Part shown: in pieces, positions 1 to 13,433 of the stretch
Layout of the letters: each line of letters starts with the position of its first letter
Numbering within the stretch: the stretch's first letter is position 1
NCBI GenBank assembly: GCA_017555445.1
Contig: JAFZGK010000074.1
Coordinates: forward strand, 1-49,265
Length of the DNA stretch: 49,265 nt
DNA from: Bacteroidales bacterium
GTDB taxonomy: Bacteria > Bacteroidota > Bacteroidia > Bacteroidales > UBA932
Direction: 5' to 3'
Notes under the pieces: model-generated
Databases searched by the model: none
The model's input: only the letters and a program-made list of their open reading frames with translations
What the model was told of the DNA's origin: nothing
Program-made: the position numbers and the translations under genes

Positions 1-921
1 AAGAACATGGTTACTGGTGCTGCTCAGATGGACGGTGCGATCCTCGTTTGTGCTGCAACTGACGGTCCTATGCCTCAGACTCGTGAGCACATCCTTCTCG
101 CTCGTCAGGTAAACGTACCTAAGATTGTTGTATTCATGAACAAGGTTGACCTCGTTGACGATGAGGAAATGCTTGATCTCGTTGAGATGGAGCTCCGTGA
201 CCTTCTTTCATTCTACAACTTCGACGGTGACAACGCTCCTGTAATCCGCGGTTCAGCTCTCGGTGCACTTAACGGTGACCCACAGTGGGAGGCTAAGGTT
301 ATGGAGCTCATGGCTTCAGTTGATGAGTACGTTCCACTCCCTCCACGTGATATCGATAAGCCATTCCTCATGCCAATCGAGGATATCTTCTCTATCACAG
401 GTCGTGGTACAGTAGCTACAGGTCGTATCGAGACTGGTATCATCCACGTTTCTGACGAGGTTGAGATCGTAGGTCTTGGTGAGGAGCCTAAGAAGACTGT
501 TGTAACAGGTGTTGAGATGTTCCGTAAGCTCCTCGATCAGGGTGAGGCTGGTGACAACGTAGGTCTTCTCCTCCGTGGTATCGACAAGAAGGAGATCAAG
601 AGAGGTCAGGTACTTGCTAAGCCAGGTATGATCAAGCCTTACCAGAAGTTTGAAGCTTCTATCTACGTACTTAAGAAGGATGAGGGTGGTCGTCATACTC
701 CATTCCACAACCACTACCGTCCACAGTTCTTCATCCGTACTCTCGACATCACTGGTGAGATTTCACTCCCAGAGGGCGTAGAGATGGTAATGCCAGGAGA
801 TAACGTTCACATCACTGTAGAGCTTATCTACCCAGTTGCTATCAACGAGGGTCTCCAGTTCGCAATCCGCGAGGGTGGTAGAACAGTAGGTGCTGGTCAG
901 GTAACTAAGCTTATTGACTAA
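1..921 (+). CDS. tuf: Elongation factor Tu, 5'-truncated by window edge
   Basis: GTPase that delivers aminoacyl-tRNA to the ribosome. The frame is open from base 1 (AAG AAC ATG), so the true start lies upstream and roughly the first 88 residues, including the P-loop and DxxG motif, are missing. What remains starts at the conserved [16 protein letters not shown] segment, contains the guanine-specificity motif NKVD (FMNKVDL), then beta-barrel domains 2 and 3 ([23 protein letters not shown]) and ends with the usual [15 protein letters not shown] C-terminus. The internal ATG at position 7 is not a start. It is followed by a hairpin terminator and tRNA-Trp, the standard Bacteroidetes order before secE-nusG. 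Identity is certain. Confidence 0.98.
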   Translation, partial: KNMVTGAAQMDGAILVCAATDGPMPQTREHILLARQVNVPKIVVFMNKVDLVDDEEMLDLVEMELRDLLSFYNFDGDNAPVIRGSALGALNGDPQWEAKVMELMASVDEYVPLPPRDIDKPFLMPIEDIFSITGRGTVATGRIETGIIHVSDEVEIVGLGEEPKKTVVTGVEMFRKLLDQGEAGDNVGLLLRGIDKKEIKRGQVLAKPGMIKPYQKFEASIYVLKKDEGGRHTPFHNHYRPQFFIRTLDITGEISLPEGVEMVMPGDNVHITVELIYPVAINEGLQFAIREGGRTVGAGQVTKLID

Positions 922-937
922 TTACCAATAATATCAG

Positions 938-970
938 GTGGGTGTCCTGAATAAGTTCACCCACTTTTTT
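938..970 (+). terminator. Intrinsic terminator after tuf, abutting tRNA-Trp
   Basis: GTGGGTG (938-944) pairs with CACCCAC (958-964), a 7-bp GC-rich stem with a 13-nt loop, followed by six T residues (965-970). The T-run ends at the base before the tRNA acceptor stem (971). The structure is seen directly; how well it terminates is inferred, since the downstream tRNA and secE have no clear promoter of their own. Confidence 0.7.
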
Positions 971-1044
971 AGGGGAATAGTATAAGGGTAGTACAGCGGT
1001 CTCCAAAACCGTTAGTCTGGGTTCGAATCCTGGTTCCCCTGCCA
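971..1044 (+). tRNA. trnW: tRNA-Trp (anticodon CCA)
   Basis: Acceptor arms AGGGGAA (971-977) and TTCCCCT (1034-1040) pair fully. G1041 is the discriminator base expected for Trp and the CCA tail (1042-1044) is encoded. The anticodon loop CTCCAAA contains anticodon CCA at 1003-1005, held by a GCGGT/ACCGT stem. The T-loop is TTCGAAT, with a T-stem that includes two wobble pairs. It lies between tuf and secE, its usual place in this phylum. Confidence 0.96.
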
Positions 1045-1135
1045 ATTAGAAAGAAAATATCAAAGGTTACGATTTGGTAATGTTTAACAGACTTTGCGGA
1101 CAGCTTCCAAACCGCATCGTCCATTAAATGTAAAG

Positions 1136-1324
1136 ATGAGAAGATTTATCAACTACGTGAAAGAGTCTTATGCTGAGATGACCAAGAAAGTGTCTTGGCC
1201 GACATGGGATAAGTTGCAGAATTCAGCCCTCGTTGTGATGGTTGCGTCTGTGATCTTTGCCCTTGTTATCTTCGCAATGGACTTCTGTTTCCAGAACCTC
1301 ATGTCTGCAATTTACACACTCTAA
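1136..1324 (+). CDS. secE: Preprotein translocase subunit SecE
   Basis: Small essential subunit of the SecYEG channel in the inner membrane. This 62-residue protein begins MRRFINYVKESYAEMTKKVSWPTW, where the amphipathic helix and the KVSWPTW motif are the SecE signature, followed by a single transmembrane helix (about residues 29-52, rich in V/A/I/F). The frame stays open upstream to a TTG at 1094, but the ATG at 1136 gives the standard short SecE length and begins exactly at the conserved domain. nusG starts 12 bp after its stop, and the pair is cotranscribed in nearly all bacteria. Confidence 0.95.
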   Translation: MRRFINYVKESYAEMTKKVSWPTWDKLQNSALVVMVASVIFALVIFAMDFCFQNLMSAIYTL

Positions 1325-1336
1325 TATACCTTGACT

Positions 1337-1921
1337 ATGAGCGAAAGCAATAAGAAATGGTATGTGCTGAGAGCAGCAGGCGGAAAGGAAAGAAAAGCCA
1401 AAGAGTATCTCGAAAAGGAGATTGAAAGACGTGGCCTTCAGGACCTGGTTTCTCAGGTTCTTGTTCCTACCGAAAAAGTTTATAGAATCCGCGATGGAAA
1501 GCGCATCTGTACAGAGCGTCTTTTCTATCCCGGCTATGTGCTTATAGAGGCGGAGCTTACTGGAGAGCTGCAGCACATCATCCGTAACGAGGTCCCTCAC
1601 ATGTCAGGCTTCCTTACTGAGAAGCGTGATGTCGTAAGAGGCAGCGGAAAGGCTCAGGAAGAGAAGCTTCCTATCCCGATCAGAGAAGACGAGGTAAGAA
1701 GAATTCTTGGTGAGCAGGATGAGATGGCCGTGACTGAGGCCGAGACAGTTGTTGACTACAAGGTCGGCGATGCTGTCAAGATCACAGACGGTCCTTTCAA
1801 CGGTTTCGACGGTACAGTAGAAGAAATTGTCGAGGACAGGAGCAAGCTCAAGGTCATGGTCATGATCTTCGGCAGAAAGACCCTTTTGGAACTCAACTTT
1901 ACACAGGTAACTAAAGAATAA
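1337..1921 (+). CDS. nusG: Transcription termination/antitermination factor NusG
   Basis: Binds the RNA polymerase clamp and couples transcription to translation or Rho. The 194-residue product has the N-terminal NGN domain (WYVLRAAGGKERKAKEYLE near the start, FYPGYVLIEAEL in the middle) and a C-terminal KOW domain (VGDAVKITDGPFNGFDGTVEEI). Between them lies a charged linker of about 25 residues. I chose ATG 1337 over an in-frame TTG six bases upstream. secE lies immediately upstream, and rplK starts 9 bp after the stop. Confidence 0.96.
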   Translation: MSESNKKWYVLRAAGGKERKAKEYLEKEIERRGLQDLVSQVLVPTEKVYRIRDGKRICTERLFYPGYVLIEAELTGELQHIIRNEVPHMSGFLTEKRDVVRGSGKAQEEKLPIPIREDEVRRILGEQDEMAVTEAETVVDYKVGDAVKITDGPFNGFDGTVEEIVEDRSKLKVMVMIFGRKTLLELNFTQVTKE

Positions 1922-1930
1922 CAAAGAATT

Positions 1931-2371
1931 ATGGCAAAGGAAATTGCTGGATTTATTAAACTCCAGATTAAAGGTGGCGCAGCCAATCCATCTCCTCCAG
2001 TAGGACCGGCCCTCGGATCGAAGGGTCTTAACATCATGGATTTCTGCAAGCAGTTCAATGCCCGTACGCAGGAAAGCGCAGGTAAGGTATTGCCGGTAGT
2101 GATCACAGTTTACAGCGACAAGTCTTTCTCATTCGAGGTAAAGCAGCCGCCTGTAGCTGTACAGCTCAAGGAAGCTGCAAAGATTTCTGCTGGATCTGCT
2201 GAGCCAAACAGAAAGAAAGTAGGTACAGTAACTTGGGAGCAGGTTAAGGCTATCGCTGAGACAAAGATGGCTGACATGAACTGCTTCACTCTCAAGTCAG
2301 CTATGACAATGGTAGCTGGTACCGCAAGAAGCATGGGTATCAAGGTAGAAGGAGAATTTCCTGAACTCTAA
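1931..2371 (+). CDS. rplK: 50S ribosomal protein L11
   Basis: Component of the GTPase-associated centre at the base of the L7/L12 stalk. The 146-residue protein carries the N-terminal L11 signature ([20 protein letters not shown]) and the C-terminal 23S rRNA-binding domain ([27 protein letters not shown]). Length is normal for the family (about 141-147). It is tightly packed between nusG and rplA (14 bp to the next start), so it is probably cotranscribed. Confidence 0.98.
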   Translation: MAKEIAGFIKLQIKGGAANPSPPVGPALGSKGLNIMDFCKQFNARTQESAGKVLPVVITVYSDKSFSFEVKQPPVAVQLKEAAKISAGSAEPNRKKVGTVTWEQVKAIAETKMADMNCFTLKSAMTMVAGTARSMGIKVEGEFPEL

Positions 2372-2385
2372 AATTTACGTGCAAA

Positions 2386-3078
2386 ATGGCTAAACTTACA
2401 AAGAATCAGAAGGCTGTGATCGCAAAGTACGATGCAGCTAAGGAATATAAGCTTGCTGAGGCATGTGAACTTGTAAAGGAAATCACTTACACTAAGTTTG
2501 ATGCTTCTGTAGAGCTTCATGTAAACCTCGGCGTTGACCCTCGTAAGGCAAACCAGATGGTTCGTGGCGTCGTTACACTTCCACACGGAACAGGTAAGAC
2601 TACACGCGTTCTCGTACTCTGTACTCCTGACAAGGAGAACGAGGCAAAGGAGGCTGGTGCTGACTATGTAGGTCTTGACGAGTACATCGAGAAGATCAAG
2701 GGTGGATGGACTGACGTTGATGTCATCATCTGTACACCATCAGTTATGGCTAAGGTCGGTGTAATCGGCCGTATCCTCGGTCCAAGAGGACTCATGCCAA
2801 ACCCTAAGACCGGTACAGTGACTATGGAAGTAGGTAACGCTGTTAAGGAGGTTAAGGCTGGTAAGATCGATTTCAAGGTTGACAAGACCGGTATCGTTCA
2901 CGCAGCTATCGGAAAGGTATCTTTCACTCCAGCTCAGATCACTGAGAACGCTAAGGAGCTCCTTTCTGCTATCCTCAAGCTTAAGCCACAGGCTCTTAAG
3001 GGTACTTATATGAAAGCTGTTGCTATCTGCTCAACAATGAGCCCAGGTATCAGCGTAGATGTTAAATCAGTAGAGTAA
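2386..3078 (+). CDS. rplA: 50S ribosomal protein L1
   Basis: Forms the L1 stalk near the ribosomal E site; in many bacteria it also represses its own operon by binding the rplK-rplA message. The 230-residue protein has the typical L1 sequence with the conserved [18 protein letters not shown] block around residue 130. Start ATG 2386 lies 14 bp after rplK. I did not identify a clear L1-binding hairpin in the leader, so autoregulation here is only an expectation from the family. Confidence 0.98.
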   Translation: MAKLTKNQKAVIAKYDAAKEYKLAEACELVKEITYTKFDASVELHVNLGVDPRKANQMVRGVVTLPHGTGKTTRVLVLCTPDKENEAKEAGADYVGLDEYIEKIKGGWTDVDVIICTPSVMAKVGVIGRILGPRGLMPNPKTGTVTMEVGNAVKEVKAGKIDFKVDKTGIVHAAIGKVSFTPAQITENAKELLSAILKLKPQALKGTYMKAVAICSTMSPGISVDVKSVE

Positions 3079-3103
3079 TTTAGTGCTGTAAAAATTAAAC
3101 GTT

Positions 3104-3616
3104 ATGAGAAAGGAAGAAAAACTCGATATTATTAACGCGATTTCAGCACAGTTGGAGGAGACTCCTAACTTTTACATCACTGACATCGCTGGTCTTGACG
3201 CCGCAAAGACTCATGCACTCCGCAAGGCTTGCTTCGAGGCAGGTGTTAAGCTTGTAGTAGTAAAGAACACTCTCTTCACCAAGGTTCTTGAGGCTTCTCA
3301 GAACGAGGAGATGATGAAGCTTACTGAGGTACTCGCAGGTCCTACTGCAATCATGTACACAGTTGCTCCTAACGCTCCTGCAAAGGTGATCAAGAAGTTC
3401 AATGAAGGTGGTAACGAGAAGCCTGTACTTAAGGGCGCATTCGTTCAGGATTGGCCGGCATTCATCGGTGCTGATCAGCTCAACAACCTCCTTGCAATCA
3501 AGTCACGTGAGGAAATGATCGCTGACATCGTTGGTCTCCTCCTCGCACCTATCCGCAACGTCATGTCTGCTCTCGAGCACAAGGATGACGATAAGGCTGA
3601 AGCGGCAGCAGAGTAA
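3104..3616 (+). CDS. rplJ: 50S ribosomal protein L10
   Basis: Stalk base protein that binds 23S rRNA and carries the L7/L12 dimers on its C-terminal helix. The 170-residue protein shows the L10 pattern: N-terminal helix (KLDIINAISAQLEE), the KVLKNTLF-like segment VVVKNTLFTKVLE, and an acidic, Ala-rich C-terminus (DDDKAEAAAE). The gap to rplA is only 25 bp, too short for a long E. coli-style L10 leader, so any feedback control would need a different site. Confidence 0.97.
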   Translation: MRKEEKLDIINAISAQLEETPNFYITDIAGLDAAKTHALRKACFEAGVKLVVVKNTLFTKVLEASQNEEMMKLTEVLAGPTAIMYTVAPNAPAKVIKKFNEGGNEKPVLKGAFVQDWPAFIGADQLNNLLAIKSREEMIADIVGLLLAPIRNVMSALEHKDDDKAEAAAE

Positions 3617-3655
3617 TTAATAAGTAAACAAAAAACAATTTAAATTATAATAATT

Positions 3656-4024
3656 ATGGCAGATATTAAAGCACTCGCAGAAGAGTTGGTAAACCTTACT
3701 GTGAAAGATGTACAGGAGCTCGCAAACATCCTCAAGGAGGAGTACGGAATTGAGCCTGCAGCAGCTGCAGTAGTAGCAGTAGCAGGTCCTGCAGCAGCCG
3801 CTGAGGTTGAGCAGACTGAGTTTGATGTAATCCTCGTTTCAGCTGGCGCTGCTAAGCTTGGCGTTGTTAAGGCTGTTAAGGAGTCAACTGGTCTTGGTCT
3901 CAAGGAGTCTAAGGAGATCGTTGACAAGGCTCCAGTAGCTGTTAAGGAGAAGGTTTCTAAGGCAGAGGCTGAAGCACTTAAGGCTGCCCTCGAAGAGGCA
4001 GGAGCTGAAGTTGAGATTAAGTAA
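3656..4024 (+). CDS. rplL: 50S ribosomal protein L7/L12
   Basis: Multi-copy stalk protein that recruits translation GTPases. The 122-residue protein has the N-terminal dimerisation helices ([21 protein letters not shown]), an Ala/Val-rich flexible hinge (around residues 33-50) and the C-terminal globular domain with the conserved [15 protein letters not shown] block. Length and layout are normal. A hairpin with a T-run sits in the 103-bp gap before rpoB. Confidence 0.98.
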   Translation: MADIKALAEELVNLTVKDVQELANILKEEYGIEPAAAAVVAVAGPAAAAEVEQTEFDVILVSAGAAKLGVVKAVKESTGLGLKESKEIVDKAPVAVKEKVSKAEAEALKAALEEAGAEVEIK

Positions 4025-4056
4025 TTTCATCTCCTTCCCTTGATGGGAAAAAAGTC

Positions 4057-4089
4057 AGGTTTAGGGCCAAATAGGCTCTAAACCTTTTT
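4057..4089 (+). terminator. Attenuator-like hairpin between rplL and rpoB
   Basis: AGGTTTAGGGCC (4057-4068) pairs with GGCTCTAAACCT (4074-4085), a 12-bp stem with one G-T pair and a 5-nt loop, followed by a T-run to 4089. This is a complete intrinsic terminator by shape. rpoB starts 38 bp later without an obvious TAnnTTTG promoter, so partial termination that lowers rpoBC relative to ribosomal proteins, as in E. coli, is the likely role (inference by analogy). Confidence 0.8.
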
Positions 4090-4127
4090 GTCGTAATAAA
4101 GTTTTTCTCTATATCAAAGGCAGAACG

Positions 4128-7100
4128 ATGTCAATAAAGACTAAAAATCAGCGAGTTTCATTCGCATCATCAAAAATTCTCCTTGAGTACCCGGACCTTC
4201 TCGAGGTGCAGTTGAAGTCATTCCAGGACTTCTTCCAGCTCGATACTACGCCTGAGAACAGACGTAACGAGGGTCTTTATCAGGTGTTCCAGGAGATATT
4301 CCCAATCGAAGACACGAGGAACAGCTATAAGCTCGAATTCATCGACTATTTCATCGATCCTCCGCAGTATTCGATTGATGAGTGTCTTGAGAGAGGACTG
4401 ACATATAACGTTCCTCTGAAGGCTAAACTCCGCCTTTCATGCAATGATCCTGAGCATGAGGACTTCGATACAAAAGTCCAGGATGTATACCTCGGCAACA
4501 TTCCATACATGACGCCGGGCGGTACATTCGTAATCAACGGATCTGAAAGAATCATCGTGTCACAGCTCCACAGATCTCCTGGCGTGTTCTTCGGACAGAG
4601 CGTACATGCAAACGGTACAAAGCTCTATTCAGCACGTATCATTCCTTTCAAGGGATCTTGGATCGAGTTCGCAACTGACATCAACAATGTCATGTATGCA
4701 TACATTGACCGTAAGAAGAAATTACCTGTAACAACCCTCCTCAGGGCCATTGGATTCAACGGCGACAAGGACATCATCGATATCTTCGGTCTCGCTGACG
4801 AGATTGAGGCTACTCCAGAAAACCTTAAGGCAAACGAGGGCAGGAAGCTTGCGGCAAAGGTACTCAGAACATGGAGCGAGGACTTCGTGGATGAAGACAC
4901 AGGAGAGGTCATCCCTGTAGAGAGAAGTGAGATCTACGTCGATCGTGGCGAGATCCTCAACGAGGAGACAATCGAGAAGTTGTCTGAGACTGATGTCAAG
5001 ACAATTCTCCTCCAGAAGGATGAGGCTAACGTAAATGAGTACGCCATCATCTACAACACTCTCCAGAAGGACCCTACAAATACGGAGATGGAGGCAGTCA
5101 ACTACATCTACAAGCAGCTTCGTAATTCAGAACCACCTGATGAAGCTACTGCAAGAGATGTGATCGACAAGCTTTTCTTCTCTGAGAAGAGATATGACCT
5201 CGGCGACGTGGGACGTTACAGACTCAACAAGAAGCTTAACCTCACTATCGACGAGAATACAAGAGTTCTCACCAACACTGATATGATCGAGATCATCAAG
5301 TATCTCATCCAGTTGATCAACTCAAAGGCTGTTGTCGACGATATCGACCACTTGAGCAACAGACGTATCAGAACAGTAGGTGAGCAGCTTGCAAACCAGT
5401 TCAGCGTTGGTCTTTCACGTATGGCACGTACCATCCGCGAGAGAATGAACGTAAGAGACAGCGAGCAGTTTGCTCCGACAGACCTGATCAATGCGAAGAC
5501 TCTTTCTTCAGTGATCAACTCATTCTTCGGAACAAGCCAGTTGTCACAGTTCATGGACCAGACCAACCCGCTGTCTGAAATGACACATAAGCGTCGTCTT
5601 TCAGCTCTCGGTCCAGGAGGTCTCTCAAGAGACCGTGCAGGTTTCGAGGTTCGAGACGTACACTATACACACTACGGCCGTCTCTGTCCTATCGAGACTC
5701 CGGAAGGACCAAACATCGGTCTTATTTCATCACTCTGCGTTTACGCACGTATCAATGACCTCGGATTCATCGAGACTCCATACCGCAAGGTAGAGGCTGG
5801 TAAGGTTAACCTTACATCAGAGGGCTGGACTTACATGAGCGCTGAGGAGGAGGAGAACCAGATGGTTTCACTTGCTAAGGTGAAGATGGACAAGGATGGT
5901 CACATCCTTGAGGACAGAATCCAGTGCCGTCTCGGTGCGGACTTCCCTGTAGTTACCAAAGAAGAGGTTAACTTCATGGACGTTGCTCCTAACCAGATCG
6001 CATCAGTTGCGGCTTCACTCATTCCGTTCCTCGAGCATGACGATGCCCACCGTGCCCTCATGGGTGCGAACATGATGCGCCAGGCAGTTCCGCTTCTCAA
6101 CCCTGAGTCACCTATCGTAGGTACAGGTCTTGAGGAAAGAGTGTGCCAGGACTCAAGAACTCAGGTTCGTGCTGAGAGAAAGGGTGAGGTTGTATATGTA
6201 GACGCTAAGGAAATCCATGTGAAGTACGACCGTACAGAGGACGAGAAGTTCGTAAGCTTCGCACCGGATATCACTGTATATCAGCTTCCTATATATAGAA
6301 GAACTAACCAGAGCACAACTATCCTCCTCAAGCCTATCGTGCGCAAGGGAGATATCGTGGAGCCTGGTCAGATCATGACAGAGGGTTACGCTACACAGAA
6401 CGGCGAACTCGCTCTCGGTAGAAACCTCAAGGTGGCGTTCATGCCATGGAAGGGTTATAACTATGAGGATGCGATCGTTATTTCTGAGCGCATGATCCGT
6501 TGGGATATCCTCACTTCGATCCATGTGGACGAGTATATCACTGAGGTGCGTGACACCAAGCGTGGTATGGAGGAACTCACTTCAGATATTCCTAATGTCA
6601 GCGAGGACGCTACAAAGGATCTCGACGAGAACGGTATCATCCGTATCGGTGCTCACATCGAGCCGGGTGACATCATGATCGGTAAGATCACTCCTAAGGG
6701 AGAGAGCGATCCATCACCAGAGGAGAAGCTCCTCAGAGCTATCTTCGGAGACAAGGCCGGTGACGTGAAGGATGCTTCACTCAAGGCTACTCCATCACTC
6801 AGCGGTACCGTAATCAATACTGCCCTTTATTCTAAGGTAGCTAAGGAGAGCGGTCGCAAGGGTGTGAAGAGCGAGCAGAAGGCTAAGATCGAGAAGGCAG
6901 AGGAGGAATTCGCAGCTAAGGCCGCAGCTCTCAGAGCAAGATTCATCGAGAAGCTTGCAGTCCTCGTGGACGGTAAGAAGAGCGCAGGCATCAGCGACCT
7001 CTACGGAGTTGAAATCATTGCCAAGGGCAAGGACATCACTGTCGCTGCTCTTCAGGATATCGACTATGAAAACATCAACTCAAGCAAGTGGACCAGCGAC

Positions 7101-7949
7101 AAGAACGCTAACGAGCTTATCCGCGAACTCATCAACAACTACTGCATCGCCCACAAGGAAGAGGCAGCACGCAACAAGAGAGTTCTCGACAAGATCAAGG
7201 TCGGTGATGAGCTTCCAAACGGCGTAATGCAGCTCGCTAAGGTTTACGTTGCAAAGAAGAGAAAGATCAGAGTCGGTGATAAGATGGCAGGTCGCCACGG
7301 TAACAAGGGTATCGTAGCGAAGGTCGTAAGGGACGAGGATATGCCATTCCTCGCAGACGGTACTCCAGTGGATATCGTTCTTAACCCTCTCGGTGTGCCT
7401 TCACGTATGAACCTCGGTCAGATCTACGAGACTGTTCTCGGATGGGCTGGTGAGGAGCTCGGTGTGAAGTTCAGCACCCCTATCTTCGACGGTGCGAGCC
7501 TTGATGACATCTGTGCTTATACAGACAAGGCAGGTCTTCCTAGATATGGTAAGACTTATCTCCGTGACGGAGGTACAGGTGACTGGTTCGACCAGCCTGC
7601 TACAGTCGGAGTCATCTATATGATCAAGCTCGGTCACATGGTTGACGACAAGATGCATGCACGTTCTATCGGACCATACTCTCTCATCACTCAGCAGCCT
7701 CTCGGTGGTAAGGCACAGTTCGGAGGTCAGCGTTTCGGAGAGATGGAGGTTTGGGCACTCGAGGCATTCGGTGCAGCAAATATTCTTCAGGAGATCCTGA
7801 CTGTGAAGTCAGATGACGTTACAGGTAGATCCAAAGCATACGAGGCAATCGTCAAGGGTGACCTCATGCCTAACCCAGGCATTCCAGAGTCTCTCAACGT
7901 ATTGCTCCACGAGCTTAGAGGTCTCGGACTTAAGGTGACTTTGGACTAA
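4128..7949 (+). CDS. rpoB: RNA polymerase subunit beta
   Basis: Core catalytic subunit of RNA polymerase. The 1273-residue protein covers the whole family: N-terminal protrusion (SPGVFFGQS), the rifampicin-binding region near residue 470 ([17 protein letters not shown], then [20 protein letters not shown]), the [13 protein letters not shown] block, the GRHGNKG catalytic lysine region, and the C-terminal [16 protein letters not shown] and [20 protein letters not shown] segments. The sensitive-type residues D, H, R and S appear in the rifampicin region as read; I see no obvious resistance change. rpoC follows after 26 bp. Confidence 0.99.
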   Translation: MSIKTKNQRVSFASSKILLEYPDLLEVQLKSFQDFFQLDTTPENRRNEGLYQVFQEIFPIEDTRNSYKLEFIDYFIDPPQYSIDECLERGLTYNVPLKAKLRLSCNDPEHEDFDTKVQDVYLGNIPYMTPGGTFVINGSERIIVSQLHRSPGVFFGQSVHANGTKLYSARIIPFKGSWIEFATDINNVMYAYIDRKKKLPVTTLLRAIGFNGDKDIIDIFGLADEIEATPENLKANEGRKLAAKVLRTWSEDFVDEDTGEVIPVERSEIYVDRGEILNEETIEKLSETDVKTILLQKDEANVNEYAIIYNTLQKDPTNTEMEAVNYIYKQLRNSEPPDEATARDVIDKLFFSEKRYDLGDVGRYRLNKKLNLTIDENTRVLTNTDMIEIIKYLIQLINSKAVVDDIDHLSNRRIRTVGEQLANQFSVGLSRMARTIRERMNVRDSEQFAPTDLINAKTLSSVINSFFGTSQLSQFMDQTNPLSEMTHKRRLSALGPGGLSRDRAGFEVRDVHYTHYGRLCPIETPEGPNIGLISSLCVYARINDLGFIETPYRKVEAGKVNLTSEGWTYMSAEEEENQMVSLAKVKMDKDGHILEDRIQCRLGADFPVVTKEEVNFMDVAPNQIASVAASLIPFLEHDDAHRALMGANMMRQAVPLLNPESPIVGTGLEERVCQDSRTQVRAERKGEVVYVDAKEIHVKYDRTEDEKFVSFAPDITVYQLPIYRRTNQSTTILLKPIVRKGDIVEPGQIMTEGYATQNGELALGRNLKVAFMPWKGYNYEDAIVISERMIRWDILTSIHVDEYITEVRDTKRGMEELTSDIPNVSEDATKDLDENGIIRIGAHIEPGDIMIGKITPKGESDPSPEEKLLRAIFGDKAGDVKDASLKATPSLSGTVINTALYSKVAKESGRKGVKSEQKAKIEKAEEEFAAKAAALRARFIEKLAVLVDGKKSAGISDLYGVEIIAKGKDITVAALQDIDYENINSSKWTSDKNANELIRELINNYCIAHKEEAARNKRVLDKIKVGDELPNGVMQLAKVYVAKKRKIRVGDKMAGRHGNKGIVAKVVRDEDMPFLADGTPVDIVLNPLGVPSRMNLGQIYETVLGWAGEELGVKFSTPIFDGASLDDICAYTDKAGLPRYGKTYLRDGGTGDWFDQPATVGVIYMIKLGHMVDDKMHARSIGPYSLITQQPLGGKAQFGGQRFGEMEVWALEAFGAANILQEILTVKSDDVTGRSKAYEAIVKGDLMPNPGIPESLNVLLHELRGLGLKVTLD

Positions 7950-7975
7950 TAACTGACAATTGAAATTTTAGAAAT

Positions 7976-12220
<4,245 letters not shown>

Positions 12221-12242
12221 CAGATTCAAATATTGCACAGAA

Positions 12243-12276
12243 GTTGCCATGCCGAAAGCATGGCAACTTTTTTTTT
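12243..12276 (+). terminator. Strong intrinsic terminator of the rpoBC operon
   Basis: GTTGCCATGC (12243-12252) and GCATGGCAAC (12258-12267) form a perfect 10-bp stem with loop CGAAA, followed by nine T residues (12268-12276). It is the clearest terminator in the window. The best start codon of the next gene (ATG 12260) lies in the descending arm of the stem. Confidence 0.95.
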
Positions 12277-13258
12277 CAAGATAGGAAAGAGCAGGAGAAG
12301 GACCCTGCTTCGGAATATACTGCTGCTGCTTCCAGGAATAGGTGCAGACATAGTCCTTCACTCCGGAATAATCCACAATGAGGAGCTTGCAAGCTTGCTT
12401 CACAAGCTTACCTGGGCTTATCTCATGATAGTGGTCATAATGATACTCAATTCTCTTCTGATGGCTATGATGGATATCTACAGCCGTACGGAGAAAAGCA
12501 AGAACCATCCATTGAAAGCACTGTTTCAGGGATTGCAGGTGGGCCTGTTCTTCATCGGAGGTATCATAGTGGTAGCTATCCTTATCGGAAAGTCCCCGAA
12601 GGTTCTGCTTACAGGATTGGGTGCTTCTGCAGCCGTCCTGATGCTTGTCTTCAAGGACAGCATTCTCGGATTCGTAGCTGGAGTGCAGCTTTCTCAGAAC
12701 AATATGGTCCGGATAGGGGACTGGATACAGATGCCGGACGGCAGTGCAAACGGAACGGTGGAGGAAATCACCTTGAATACCGTAAAGGTCCGTAATTGGG
12801 ACAATACGATCACTATGATACCTCCATATACCTTGGTCAGCAGTCCGTTCAAGAACTGGCGGGGAATGCAGGAAAGCGGCGGTCGCAGAGCAGACAAATG
12901 CATATTCATAGACTTGAACAGCCTGATGGTGTGTACGGATGAGATGATTGCCAGAATCAGGGAGGACCTCCCTCTTATGGCAGAGAACAAGGATGACAGC
13001 GCCAAGCAGATTCTGACGAATGTGCAGCTGTACCGACTCTATATCGAACGTTATCTGCATCACCATCCTGATATCAATCAGAGTCTTGACATCATCGTGA
13101 CTCAGAAGGAGGCGACTGCATATGGTCTGCCTATAGAGGTGTATTTCTTCACCAAGGAGAAGGCATGGGCTGTTTATGAACGAAAGCAGTCCGATATCTT
13201 CGACCACCTGATGACCGTCGCCCCGGATTTCGGCCTACGCATATACCAGAGACCATAA
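12260..13258 (+). CDS. MscS-family mechanosensitive ion channel
   Basis: Membrane channel that opens under osmotic tension, related to the MscS/YbdG group. From ATG 12260 the product has 332 residues. Four hydrophobic segments occur in the first half; the last, GLGASAAVLMLVFKDSILGF, has the Gly/Ala pattern of the pore-lining TM3. A cytoplasmic beta domain follows (GDWIQMPDGSANGTVEEITL, then the TVKVRNWDNTITMIPPYTL segment). The frame continues upstream to a TTG at 12233 in the same frame as rpoC, but that extension is encoded by the terminator. ATG 12260 is itself inside the hairpin, and no good later start precedes TM1. Function is secure at family level; the start is uncertain. It converges on purA. 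Confidence 0.88.
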   Translation: MATFFFKIGKSRRRTLLRNILLLLPGIGADIVLHSGIIHNEELASLLHKLTWAYLMIVVIMILNSLLMAMMDIYSRTEKSKNHPLKALFQGLQVGLFFIGGIIVVAILIGKSPKVLLTGLGASAAVLMLVFKDSILGFVAGVQLSQNNMVRIGDWIQMPDGSANGTVEEITLNTVKVRNWDNTITMIPPYTLVSSPFKNWRGMQESGGRRADKCIFIDLNSLMVCTDEMIARIREDLPLMAENKDDSAKQILTNVQLYRLYIERYLHHHPDINQSLDIIVTQKEATAYGLPIEVYFFTKEKAWAVYERKQSDIFDHLMTVAPDFGLRIYQRP

Positions 13259-13266
13259 GCATAAGC

Positions 13267-13300
13267 GTTGGTACAAGAATCGGTCGATTCTTGTACCAAC
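13267..13300. repeat. Perfect 16-bp inverted repeat after mscS
   Basis: GTTGGTACAAGAATCG (13267-13282) and CGATTCTTGTACCAAC (13285-13300) are exact reverse complements separated by GT. There is no T-run on either side, so it is not a textbook terminator. Its core GGTACAAG recurs in the next hairpin 60 bp away. It lies between convergent genes. Confidence 0.85.
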
Positions 13301-13336
13301 GGTGGCTTAAAGCGTTTGTTTTGTATATAAATGAAG

Positions 13337-13382
13337 AGCGACGGTACAAGAATATGCAAAAACTTGTACCGTCGCTTATTTT
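13337..13382. terminator. Probable terminator hairpin between mscS and purA
   Basis: AGCGACGGTACAAG (13337-13350) pairs with CTTGTACCGTCGCT (13363-13376): a perfect 14-bp stem with a 12-nt loop. T-rich sequence follows on the plus strand (TTATTTTAT), so it can end mscS transcription. On the minus strand the other side is moderately T-rich, so it may also serve purA. It shares the core GGTACAAG with the preceding inverted repeat. Confidence 0.7.
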
Positions 13383-13408
13383 ATAATGCAGCCTGAACCA
13401 GCCCGCTG

Positions 13409-13433
13409 CTATTATGCGCTTAGCGCATAATAG
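13409..13433 (-). repeat. Inverted repeat centred on the purA stop codon
   Basis: CTATTATGCGC (13409-13419) and GCGCATAATAG (13423-13433) are exact reverse complements, and the 3-nt loop between them is precisely the purA stop codon (TAA on the minus strand). The 5' arm encodes the last PurA residues (TIMR). There is no T-run after it, so its role is unknown. Confidence 0.85.

Noticed and set aside
1094..1135. TTG start giving a longer SecE
   Set aside because: ATG 1136 begins precisely at the conserved SecE domain and gives the normal family length.
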